Source: an uncultured Barnesiella sp. (GTDB lineage: Bacteria; Bacteroidota; Bacteroidia; Bacteroidales; Barnesiellaceae_A). Taken from it: DNA of 8,397 nt. The position numbers and the translations under genes are program-made. A model generated the notes under the pieces. It was not told the origin of the DNA. It saw only the letters and a program-made list of their open reading frames with translations, and searched no databases. Numbering within the stretch: position 1 is the first letter of the stretch; every line of letters begins with the position of its first letter. The stretch lies in assembly GCA_904502265.1 (NCBI GenBank), contig CAJGDT010000067.1, forward strand, positions 1 through 8,397, in the 5' to 3' direction. This document shows positions 1-6,242 of this stretch, piece after piece.

Positions 1-114
1 CTGCTATACGACATACCCGGATTACCATCTCTCTACCTGCTCGACAAAGACCACCGAGTGGTGCTACGCGATGTAAACGTAGAAACCGTAGAGCGATACT
101 TCAGTAGAAACTAA
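1..114 (+). CDS. 3' end of a probable thioredoxin-fold (TlpA/DUF5106-like) protein, partial
   Basis: This open frame enters from the left edge and ends at a TAA, giving the last 37 residues of a protein. It reads GLPSLYLLDKDHRVVLRD and then an acidic helix ending in ERYFSRN. A short loop with a proline, then a beta strand ending in LLDKD, a hairpin and a final helix, is how the C-terminal third of thioredoxin-like domains is built: the cis-proline precedes the strand, as in the TPTLYLLD-type segments of Bacteroidetes TlpA or DUF5106 proteins. The active-site CxxC would lie outside the window, so redox activity cannot be judged. It ends 7 bases before the glycerate kinase start, so the two are probably cotranscribed. 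The family call rests on a short tail and is tentative. Confidence 0.5.
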   Translation: MLYDIPGLPSLYLLDKDHRVVLRDVNVETVERYFSRN

Positions 115-121
115 TGAGGAT

Positions 122-1267
122 ATGAAAATAACATTAGCATTTGATTCGTTCAAGGGGTCACTTACCTCTCAAGAGGTAGCTGATGCTTTTGCTGAAGGGT
201 TACACACTTGTGTGCCACATTGTGAGATACACAAAGTGACAATAGCCGATGGTGGCGAGGGTACTACCGAAGCATTGGTAGAGGCGCTCAATGGCATGTA
301 TGTCGACACTACGGTGTGCGACCCGCTGGGACGTGCCATCACGGCACGATATGGTATTGTTGATAATGGCAACACGGCTATTATCGAGATGGCTAAAGCA
401 AGCGGACTACCTCTACTCCATCCCAATGAACGAAATCCGTTACTTACATCGACCTACGGCACAGGAGAGATGATACTCGATGCACTTAATAGAGGTTGCC
501 GCAACTTCCTCATTGGCATTGGTGGTAGTGCCACCAACGATGGCGGTATGGGCATGCTATCGGCGTTAGGTTATAGATTTCTTGATAAACAGGGTAACAT
601 ACTACCGGGCACGGGCGAGATGCTGGCACATGTAACAGAGATAGACGATAGCCATGTGCATCCGGCTCTGCGCGATTGCCATTTAAAGGTGGCGTGCGAT
701 GTAACCAATCCGCTTTACGGAGAGAATGGAGCGGCTTATATCTTTGCACCACAAAAGGGTGCAGATGCCACAATGGTAGAACAACTCGATAACGGATTGC
801 GCAACTACGCACAAGTGATAGAACAATACAATGGAAGCGACATATCCTTACTGCCCGGATCGGGTGCTGCCGGTGGATTGGGTGGCGGATTCAAAGCGTT
901 ACTGAGAGCACAACTCGTACCGGGTATCAAGATGGTACTCGAGGCTATAGCGTTTGACCGCATCATCGAAGGTAGCACACTCATCGTTACGGGCGAAGGG
1001 TGCATTGACTACCAAACCGCGATGGGAAAAGCGCCAAGCGGTGTGCTACAGGTTGCAAAGTTACAAAACATACCCGTAGTGGCTGTAGGTGGCAAGGTAA
1101 AATGGTGCGATGAACTCCACAATAGCGACTTTGCTGCTATCATGCCCATTACACCCGAAGAGATGCCACTCGAAGAGGCCATGCAACCCGATATTGCAAA
1201 AGAAAATATACGAAAAATAGCTATTCGTGTGGCTCAATTATTTAACCTACAAAAAGAGAACAAATAA
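122..1267 (+). CDS. garK: Glycerate 2-kinase (GarK/GlxK type, class II glycerate kinase)
   Basis: This cytosolic kinase phosphorylates D-glycerate with ATP, giving 2-phosphoglycerate in the GarK/GlxK family, and feeds glycerate from sugar-acid or serine breakdown into lower glycolysis. The 381-residue length is normal for the family. The N-terminal FDSFKGSLTS (residues 7-16) is the family signature, followed by IADGGEGT (41-48), the glycine-rich GIGGSATNDGG (132-142), CDVTNPLYGENGAA (192-205), FAPQKGA (208-214), GSGAAGGLGGG (246-256) and TGEGCIDYQTAMGKAP (290-305). The last motif normally reads TGEGRID, so residue 294 is Cys in place of the usual Arg. The start is the first ATG before the conserved strand MKITLAFDSFKG and lies 7 bases after the upstream stop. 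The stop overlaps the msrA start by one base (TAATG), which suggests translational coupling. No promoter is visible between it and the upstream partial gene. Confidence 0.95.
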   Translation: MKITLAFDSFKGSLTSQEVADAFAEGLHTCVPHCEIHKVTIADGGEGTTEALVEALNGMYVDTTVCDPLGRAITARYGIVDNGNTAIIEMAKASGLPLLHPNERNPLLTSTYGTGEMILDALNRGCRNFLIGIGGSATNDGGMGMLSALGYRFLDKQGNILPGTGEMLAHVTEIDDSHVHPALRDCHLKVACDVTNPLYGENGAAYIFAPQKGADATMVEQLDNGLRNYAQVIEQYNGSDISLLPGSGAAGGLGGGFKALLRAQLVPGIKMVLEAIAFDRIIEGSTLIVTGEGCIDYQTAMGKAPSGVLQVAKLQNIPVVAVGGKVKWCDELHNSDFAAIMPITPEEMPLEEAMQPDIAKENIRKIAIRVAQLFNLQKENK

Positions 1268-1779
1268 TGAAAGAGATATACTTGGCAGGAGGTTGCTTTT
1301 GGGGCACTCAGCAATATATTAAACAGATAGATGGTGTGGTACATACAGAAGTGGGATATGCCAACGGCACTACCCCAAACCCTACATACGAAGAGGTATA
1401 TACCGACCTCACCGGATATGCCGAAACGGTGTATATACAATATGACGAGTCGAGGGTAAGCCTTGCTACTATCATCGAGTTGTACTTCCTATCAATCGAC
1501 CCGACATCGTTAAACCGACAAGGTGGAGATTGTGGCACACGCTACCGCACAGGTATATACTACAAGTCAATCGACGATCTGGCAACAATAAAGGCCATAT
1601 ACAACAAAGTAGCTGCTCAACATACCGAGCCGTTAGCTGTCGAGATAGAGCCACTACACAATTTTTATGCAGCCGAGGAGTATCATCAAGACTACTTAGA
1701 AAAGAATCCGCAAGGATATTGCCATATACCACGCGCTCTCATAGCAAGGGTAAAAGAGTTGGTAAAAGGGACTAAATAG
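1267..1779 (+). CDS. msrA: Peptide methionine-S-sulfoxide reductase MsrA
   Basis: MsrA reduces the S epimer of methionine sulfoxide, free or in proteins, using a catalytic cysteine regenerated by thioredoxin. The 170-residue protein is a complete single MsrA domain with no fused MsrB. The catalytic motif GGCFWG puts the nucleophile at Cys10. GYAETV (50-55) corresponds to the usual GHAE(A/V)V and keeps the catalytic Glu (E53), with Tyr in place of His. GGDCGTRYRTGIY (87-99) and the EYHQDYLEKNP stretch near 138-148 are also family signatures. Cys89 and Cys152 (in YCHIP) are further cysteines; Cys152 sits where a recycling cysteine could act, but that is inferred. The start codon shares one base with the garK stop. 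The thioredoxin-fold tail upstream is compatible with a shared redox theme, but garK between them argues for plain operon packing. A terminator follows 27 bases after the stop. Confidence 0.97.
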   Translation: MKEIYLAGGCFWGTQQYIKQIDGVVHTEVGYANGTTPNPTYEEVYTDLTGYAETVYIQYDESRVSLATIIELYFLSIDPTSLNRQGGDCGTRYRTGIYYKSIDDLATIKAIYNKVAAQHTEPLAVEIEPLHNFYAAEEYHQDYLEKNPQGYCHIPRALIARVKELVKGTK

Positions 1780-1806
1780 TGGCCTATTCATGATATCTTG
1801 TGAGAC

Positions 1807-1840
1807 AAAAAAAATCCCGACCGAGTGGCCGGGATTTTTT
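1807..1840. terminator. Bidirectional intrinsic terminator between convergent msrA and the deiminase gene
   Basis: An A-run, then TCCCG-ACC-GAGT-GG-C-CGGGA, then a T-run form a hairpin. The arms at 1809-1819 and 1830-1840 are perfect complements, with one A/C mismatch and two inner C-G pairs around a GAGT loop. The flanking A and T runs give a U-tract in both directions. It therefore suits the plus-strand msrA unit (stop at 1779) and the minus-strand deiminase gene (stop at 1860). Confidence 0.92.
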
Positions 1841-1859
1841 ATATCTTTTCGCAATGTTG

Positions 1860-3125
1860 TTACTTAGCAACTACAATACGACTCAAAACTTGAGTCATAC
1901 AGTGAGCAGCACCGTAGCCATCAATAAGGCTTTCGAGAGGTATCCACTCAACCTTAACACCATGACGCTCAAAGTTCTTTTGCAACTCCTCCGATTGTCC
2001 GGCTACAGCCATAATGTGGCGAGGGGCAATTGCCAAGTAGTTGTTGGCATAGTGCAACTCATCCTCCTCTTTGATAGGTATAATGGTATAACCGCTATCC
2101 TTGAGGTATTGTACAAAGGGTACGTCTTGTTGTGTAAGTGTGTACTCCTTCTCACCGGGACGACGAGTATAGAGGTCTACAGTAACCCATTCGGGATCAC
2201 CCTCCTTGGCATACAAGCGGCTCTCAACCAATGTGCACAAGTCCTTATCGATAATGTTGAAGTAAGTATCGAGGTGCATTTGCATTTGCCACCATTTGTG
2301 GTCGTTGACAACAGCAACAGTGTCATGTCCAAAGGCATCGGCATCCATGATTTGTTGGATAGCCTCGATGTTGGTGCGCATACCGCAACCAATAAATGAA
2401 ACCTCGCCAGCGGGGATATAATCGCCACCCTCAAGACGACCTTCGTTTACAATGCGAAGGATAGGCTTAACACCCAATTGCTCGTAGCAAATAGAGATGA
2501 TAGAGGTCTCGGGGGCACGTTGAGTAGAGTTCATCTGACAAATGATGTGACCGCGAGGAGTAGTTACACTTTGATCGCGAGTGAAATACAAGTTCATCAA
2601 AGGTTGATGTGTATAAACAGCCTCAACACCTGTATTGTTTTCGGTAGCATAGAGTGTAACGGTGGGTTGCAACAAGATGCAACGTATCAAGTCGGCACGC
2701 GACATTTTATTGATAACCTCAAGGCGATAGTTGTTATTTTCCACAACATTGGCATTGGGTATGTTGCTCACATCATACGACAAGGCATTCATAGCGTGTA
2801 CACGCAACTTCTCGATAGGAGCTTCATTCAACAATTGCTCAACGGTATATACTTTAATACCATTTTTCTCAAGGGCCTGGATGTAGCCTCGATGCTCGGC
2901 AGCGGCCTTATCTACATCGAAGTAATCTTCGAACAATCCTGCAGAAGGGTGAATAACACCATCGAAGAGTTCTTGACCGGGTGTGTGCATCAAAATAGCA
3001 GTAGCCTCATCCCACTCTGCTTGGGGATAACCTTCAGCTTGTGAATTGCTCTCAACCTTTTGTGAAGAACACGCAACACAGCAAACTGATACTAAAACGA
3101 GAAGTGATAAAAATATGCGTTTCAT
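1860..3125 (-). CDS. Exported arginine-deiminase-family lipoprotein
   Basis: This 421-residue protein belongs to the guanidino-group-modifying superfamily, closest by motif to arginine deiminase (arginine to citrulline plus ammonia). The N-terminus has basic residues, a hydrophobic core and a lipobox-like CVAC, giving a lipidated Cys19 and location in the periplasm or outer membrane. Family motifs run in order: LMHTPGQEL (45-53), NLYFTRD (178-184), EGGD (232-235), HLDT (284-287), NNYLAIAPRHIMA (361-373) and AAHCMT (406-411). Aligned by eye to Pseudomonas arginine deiminase, the catalytic set is complete: Asp184, Glu232, His284, Asp286 and nucleophile Cys409. Substrate-binding Asn178, Arg203 and Arg250 are also kept. 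The arginine five residues before the catalytic Cys, which binds the substrate carboxylate, is Tyr404 here. Classical arginine deiminases are cytosolic, so the signal peptide is unusual. The exact substrate (arginine, peptidyl-arginine or another guanidine) is uncertain. It has its own promoter, with no arcB/arcC-like gene beside it. Confidence 0.88.
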   Translation of the reverse strand: MKRIFLSLLVLVSVCCVACSSQKVESNSQAEGYPQAEWDEATAILMHTPGQELFDGVIHPSAGLFEDYFDVDKAAAEHRGYIQALEKNGIKVYTVEQLLNEAPIEKLRVHAMNALSYDVSNIPNANVVENNNYRLEVINKMSRADLIRCILLQPTVTLYATENNTGVEAVYTHQPLMNLYFTRDQSVTTPRGHIICQMNSTQRAPETSIISICYEQLGVKPILRIVNEGRLEGGDYIPAGEVSFIGCGMRTNIEAIQQIMDADAFGHDTVAVVNDHKWWQMQMHLDTYFNIIDKDLCTLVESRLYAKEGDPEWVTVDLYTRRPGEKEYTLTQQDVPFVQYLKDSGYTIIPIKEEDELHYANNYLAIAPRHIMAVAGQSEELQKNFERHGVKVEWIPLESLIDGYGAAHCMTQVLSRIVVAK

Positions 3126-3154
3126 GAGATTATATGTTTTTCATTATTCAATTG

Positions 3155-3186
3155 CAAAGATAATTACTTCTTGTAACATAACCCAA
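3155..3186 (-). promoter_or_regulatory. Bacteroidetes-type promoter for the deiminase lipoprotein gene
   Basis: Read on the minus strand, TATCTTTG (3155-3162) matches the -7 consensus TAnnTTTG exactly. A TTG at 3184-3186 lies 21 bases upstream, the spacing expected for the -33 element of the Bacteroidetes primary sigma factor. Transcription would begin near 3145-3150, giving a short AT-rich leader of about 20-25 bases without a Shine-Dalgarno sequence, as is usual in this phylum. Confidence 0.7.
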
Positions 3187-3252
3187 CATTCGAATACAAA
3201 TATTGCCAAAGGTTGCATAAAATTAACGTTCCGTTCAATCTTACTTGGATAC

Positions 3253-3318
3253 AAAAAAACTGTACATAGCAATCCTTCAAATGGGTCAAAAAAACCTTTT
3301 AGGACTTGCCATGTACAG
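3253..3318 (-). terminator. Intrinsic terminator of the thiamine operon
   Basis: On the minus strand, CTGTACAT (3311-3318) pairs perfectly with ATGTACAG (3260-3267). The stem continues inward through a G-T wobble, GCAA/TTGC and, after one bulged G, TCCT/AGGA, for about 17 pairs. Seven T residues follow immediately (3253-3259). The apical loop is long, about 24 bases, and may hold a small GGT/ACC inner hairpin. It begins 17 bases after the last operon stop, so it should end the thi transcript before the deiminase promoter. Confidence 0.85.
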
Positions 3319-3334
3319 CTCTATTCATCTAATA

Positions 3335-3910
3335 TTAACGGTATTTATCTATCTCGTCTATCATATGCAATGCATCGATATGATATATACCGCCCATCAT
3401 TGCTATACCACCAAAGTTCAACTCTTTCAAATAAGATATGCGGTCGAACGTAACACCACCCAAGGCAATCACCTTTGCATCAATTATACCTTGGGCCGAT
3501 GCATGGCACAACTCGCTATGAGTAAAGGCCGATTGATAACCGGGCTTAGAAATACTATTAAAAATAGGACTCAAGAACAAATAATCATATTCGCCTTTAT
3601 ACTTCAGAACTTCTTCAACAGAATGACACGAACGGGTCTTAAGTCCGTTGTATCCTTCAGGTAAGGCTACTACATTCTTATTTATATGAATACCTTTGAG
3701 AGAAAACTCATTATATAGTTCCGGGTAATCATGAATGATAATTTTCGCCCTGTGATGCGGAGTAAGTTTACTCAACAACATTCTACAATAGGATACATCG
3801 GCAAGTGGCTTGCGCAGATGAAGAGTATCTATACCTTTATCAAGCAATGTTTGCATCAGATATAGATCCTCATCTAACGCCTTTGGCAATGTTATAGCGA
3901 TGATTTTCAT
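3335..3910 (-). CDS. ThiE/TenI-family protein, degenerate thiamine phosphate synthase paralogue
   Basis: This 191-residue TIM-barrel protein belongs to the ThiE/TenI family. It keeps a family skeleton: HLRKP (31-35, compare QLRxK), IIIHDYPELYNE (58-69), KGIHINK (72-78, compare DGVHLGQ), SCHS (94-97), FLSPIFNSISKPGY (112-125, compare GPxFxTxTK) and IALGGV (148-153). Residues for catalysis in true ThiE are altered. The ND pair of the Mg/pyrophosphate site reads HD, the Asp that normally follows HLGQ/HLGK is absent (HINKNVVAL), and the threonines of the GPxFxTxTK loop are changed. It is therefore unlikely to be the main thiamine phosphate synthase. TenI members can act as thiazole tautomerases, but Thi4 makes an aromatic thiazole directly, so that role would be redundant here. 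Its start overlaps the thi4 stop by 4 bases (ATGA), so its job is probably tied to Thi4. Exact function unknown. Confidence 0.8.
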   Translation of the reverse strand: MKIIAITLPKALDEDLYLMQTLLDKGIDTLHLRKPLADVSYCRMLLSKLTPHHRAKIIIHDYPELYNEFSLKGIHINKNVVALPEGYNGLKTRSCHSVEEVLKYKGEYDYLFLSPIFNSISKPGYQSAFTHSELCHASAQGIIDAKVIALGGVTFDRISYLKELNFGGIAMMGGIYHIDALHMIDEIDKYR

Positions 3911-4680
3911 CGTTTCAATGCCTCAATGATGAGATCGGCAACTTTCTTACCAGAAAGAAGCATACCACCAAAAATGGGGCCCATGCGAGGTGTACCACTC
4001 ACTGCTGAAGCAGCCATACCACAAACATAAAGACCGGGGTAGATTTCTTTTGTTCCATTGACAACTTCCTCCTCGCCCGATACAACATCCAATGATCGTT
4101 CACCAATAACATCACCTGTATCGGTAGCCAATCGTATACCGTTCTTACGAGCAACTGTACGACACATTTCACTATCATGGCCAGTACCATCAATTACACA
4201 TTTGGCCATAATATTGAGAGGATCGACATGCATTCCCTCTCTCAATACAGGAGTCCAATTGACAACAACACCACTTACTACATCGTTCTTAAAAATCACA
4301 TCCTCAACTGAGTAGCAATTGAAAACCGTTGCACCTGCATGAACGGCTTTATACAACAAAGCCGAGGTACTCTCTACCGAATCCATTACATATAGATTAT
4401 CGCTGTAGGGTTGATAGTTGATATCAAACTCTTGGATGATATGCAAAGCCTCTTCTTGCACAACAATTTGGTTGAACATCATGGCACCACCCCACATACC
4501 ACCGCCGGGCGATAACTTGCGGTCGAACTGCGCTACTTTCAATCCGGCTTTGGCGAGATAGTAGGCTGCTACAATGCCCGATGGGCCTCCTCCGACGATT
4601 GCTACATCGAGGTCTAAATTTTTCTCTAACTTACTAAAATAAGTACTGATAATACCTTGTGATACTTTCTTCTCAATCAT
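3907..4680 (-). CDS. thi4: Thi4-type thiamine thiazole synthase, histidine (non-suicidal) form
   Basis: Thi4 builds the thiazole half of thiamine as an ADP-thiazole from NAD, glycine and a sulfur source; the fold is an FAD/NAD Rossmann type. The 257-residue length fits archaeal and bacterial Thi4, shorter than plant and fungal forms. Visible motifs are the dinucleotide-binding AIVGGGPSG (27-35), an acidic-strand end near FDRKLSPGGGMWGG (52-65), the active-site stretch GMHVDPLNI (149-157), DGTGHD (164-169) and PRMGPIFGGMLLSG (231-244). Aligned to yeast Thi4, where Cys205 gives up its sulfur, the equivalent residue is His151. The iron ligands align as Asp153 and His168, 15 residues apart as in yeast and Methanocaldococcus. 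The protein should therefore use free sulfide with iron and turn over repeatedly. It follows thiE after 32 AT-rich bases with an A-rich pre-start region, and overlaps the next gene by 4 bases. The alternative bacterial thiazole route (ThiG, ThiS, ThiH, ThiF) is not encoded here. Confidence 0.95.
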   Translation of the reverse strand: MIEKKVSQGIISTYFSKLEKNLDLDVAIVGGGPSGIVAAYYLAKAGLKVAQFDRKLSPGGGMWGGAMMFNQIVVQEEALHIIQEFDINYQPYSDNLYVMDSVESTSALLYKAVHAGATVFNCYSVEDVIFKNDVVSGVVVNWTPVLREGMHVDPLNIMAKCVIDGTGHDSEMCRTVARKNGIRLATDTGDVIGERSLDVVSGEEEVVNGTKEIYPGLYVCGMAASAVSGTPRMGPIFGGMLLSGKKVADLIIEALKR

Positions 4681-4712
4681 AATTCTGTTGTTTTTATGTT
4701 TAACATTACTTA

Positions 4713-5351
4713 TTAAATAAAAATCTTATTACATATTTCTCGCATCTCCTCTACAGGATTTGAAGCCATAAGTACACTACTACTCAATGCAATACCATTT
4801 ACTCCATTTTGTAATAGTGTTGCTATATCATCTTTAGCAATACCACCAATGGCAACAAGCGGAATGCTGATGTTACTTTCTTTCATCCGGTCTATAATTG
4901 CCCTATAGCCATCATAACCCAACATAGGAGCAAGATTTTTCTTGGTGGATGTAAACCTAAAAGGCCCACAACCAAAGTAATCGGGGGTTGCAGCAGACAG
5001 GCAGTTAAGAATATCGTCAAAAGAGTTTACTGTACTTCCTATTATATATTGTTTGCCAAGTATTTTGCGAGCGTCGGCAATAGACATATCGTTCTTACCC
5101 AAATGTACTCCATCGGCCTTTAACTTCTTCACCAACATTACATTATCATCGATGATAAAAGTAGCTCCATACTCCTTACACATACTCTGTACAATTAGGG
5201 CTGTGCTCTCCAATAAGGCCTCATCGGCATCCTTCATACGAAGTTGTATCCATTTGCAACCACCCTGCAACGCAATACGCGCCGAGTCGATATAGGAATA
5301 TTCTTTGTTGTAATGCGTTATGAACTGCAATTTATAGTTATCGGAAATCAT
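4713..5351 (-). CDS. thiE: Thiamine phosphate synthase ThiE
   Basis: ThiE joins HMP-PP and thiazole phosphate to give thiamine monophosphate, releasing pyrophosphate. The 212-residue TIM barrel is full length. Signature segments are in place: QLRMKD (36-41), IIDD (66-69, compare the usual IIND, with Asp69 as metal ligand), KADGVHLGKND (78-88, with Asp88 as second metal ligand), GST (105-107), YFGCGPFRFTSTKKN (125-139, pyrophosphate loop), VAIGGI (166-171) and NGIALSSSVL (185-194). All key positions look functional, in contrast to the paralogue at the end of the operon. The start codon lies inside the thiD coding region (14-base overlap in another frame), implying translational coupling. The neighbours supply both substrates: ThiD the pyrimidine and Thi4 the thiazole. 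Confidence 0.95.
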   Translation of the reverse strand: MISDNYKLQFITHYNKEYSYIDSARIALQGGCKWIQLRMKDADEALLESTALIVQSMCKEYGATFIIDDNVMLVKKLKADGVHLGKNDMSIADARKILGKQYIIGSTVNSFDDILNCLSAATPDYFGCGPFRFTSTKKNLAPMLGYDGYRAIIDRMKESNISIPLVAIGGIAKDDIATLLQNGVNGIALSSSVLMASNPVEEMREICNKIFI

Positions 5352-6180
5352 TGAGAATCATTTTTTGTGGATTAAACAAATGATTTACAGGCCCAAAACC
5401 ATTTCCCACCTTCACATCAGCACCTGCCATAATAGCTTCAGTAATATACATTTTGGCCTTTGCAACAGCCTCTTGCATGCAATACCCCCTTGCCATAAAG
5501 GCTGTTATGGCCGAAGAGAGGGTACAACCGGTGCCATGAATATTGTTAGTGGAAATTGAAGTAGAATCAAAATGTGTTACTTGTATACCTTGCTCGGTTT
5601 TGGTGTAAAGGATATCTGTCTTAATATCACCATCTTCATGTCCGCCTTTAAGCAGAATAGACATAGCACCATGATCAAAAAGGCATTGAGCCGCACGCTC
5701 TTTTTCTTCATTCGTAGCTAATGTCATGTTTGTAAGTGCCATCATCTCCGGAATATTAGGTGTTACCAACACCGACATAGGAATAAGTTTATTCTTCACA
5801 ACATCTTGCGCCTCAAGCGACAAAAGACGATGACCACTACTCGACACCATGACAGGGTCAAGAATTATTGAAAGTGAATATTTGCTAAGAGCTGCAACGA
5901 CAGCATTGACAACATCGACATTTGACAACATACCTATCTTGACAAATGTCGGATGCAAATCATCTATAACGGCTACAATTTGGTCATACACCATCTGCGC
6001 ATCTATTGCACATTGAGAGTGAACACCTAACGTATTTTGCGCAGTAATAGCGGTTATGGCAGTAGCGCCATAAACTCCGAGAGCAGAAAAGGTTTTAAGA
6101 TCAGCTTGTATACCAGCACCACCGGATGAGTCAGATCCGGCAATTGACAATACAATGGGATAAGATTTTTGTGGATTCAT
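5338..6180 (-). CDS. thiD: Hydroxymethylpyrimidine / phosphomethylpyrimidine kinase ThiD
   Basis: ThiD phosphorylates hydroxymethylpyrimidine (HMP) twice, to HMP-P and HMP-PP. The 280-residue length is typical of a stand-alone ribokinase-fold ThiD. The N-terminal signature SIAGSDSSGGAGIQADLKT (12-30) is near perfect. DPVMVSSSGHRLL (108-120), TPNIPEM (140-146), LLKGGH (176-181) and HGTGCTLSSAI (215-225) follow, with Cys219 in the anion-hole GTGC motif. The chosen ATG lies 11 codons before the IAGSD strand, the usual distance. It is the first gene after the TPP riboswitch, and its start codon sits at the foot of an 11-bp hairpin, so it is the most direct target of the switch. HMP must come from a thiC elsewhere or from salvage; no HMP synthase is encoded here. 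Confidence 0.97.
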   Translation of the reverse strand: MNPQKSYPIVLSIAGSDSSGGAGIQADLKTFSALGVYGATAITAITAQNTLGVHSQCAIDAQMVYDQIVAVIDDLHPTFVKIGMLSNVDVVNAVVAALSKYSLSIILDPVMVSSSGHRLLSLEAQDVVKNKLIPMSVLVTPNIPEMMALTNMTLATNEEKERAAQCLFDHGAMSILLKGGHEDGDIKTDILYTKTEQGIQVTHFDSTSISTNNIHGTGCTLSSAITAFMARGYCMQEAVAKAKMYITEAIMAGADVKVGNGFGPVNHLFNPQKMILNDFR

Positions 6181-6218
6181 ATCACTATTTTCGTTTTTAT
6201 TTACTTCAAATAGTGATA
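6180..6218 (-). promoter_or_regulatory. Start-codon hairpin, probable riboswitch expression platform
   Basis: The minus-strand RNA has perfect 11-base inverted arms, UAUCACUAUUU (6208-6218) and AAAUAGUGAUA (6180-6190), around a 17-base loop. The last base of the right arm is the A of the thiD AUG. No U-tract follows, so this is not a terminator; it would more likely block ribosome access to the leader and start codon. Competing pairs are possible: upstream UAUUUAC (6221-6227) is complementary to GUAAAUA in the loop (6198-6204), and an upstream CUUCAA matches UUGAAG at the left arm-loop boundary. The hairpin itself is plain; the switching role is inferred. Confidence 0.65.
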
Positions 6219-6242
6219 CGGTAAATACCTTGAAGAAGACTC

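Noticed and set aside
1800..2399. Long plus-strand open frame of 199 codons
   Set aside because: It begins inside the terminator and runs antisense through the deiminase gene, whose minus-strand frame has clear family motifs; the plus frame has no recognisable domain.
2478..3044. Plus-strand open frame of 188 codons
   Set aside because: It is antisense to the signal peptide and N-terminal half of the deiminase and shows no motif or promoter.
1860..3125. Agmatine deiminase or Porphyromonas-type peptidyl-arginine deiminase for the exported enzyme
   Set aside because: The FTRD, EGGD, HLDT and HCMT motifs with their spacing match the arginine deiminase branch better; the fold is shared, so a peptidyl substrate is still possible.
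3046..3664. Two overlapping plus-strand open frames across the deiminase promoter and the thi terminator
   Set aside because: They cross well-supported minus-strand signals and the ThiE-like gene, and their composition looks random.
3335..3910. Calling the last operon gene a second active thiamine phosphate synthase
   Set aside because: The metal-binding Asp after HLG and the ND pair are not conserved, and a complete ThiE is present in the same operon.
4681..4712. Separate promoter in front of thi4
   Set aside because: The 32-base gap is AT-rich but has no TAnnTTTG element at a suitable distance; an A-rich translation leader explains it better.
6180..6218. Hairpin as an intrinsic terminator of the riboswitch
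   Set aside because: No U-tract follows the stem, and the right arm runs directly into the thiD start codon, so translation control is more plausible.
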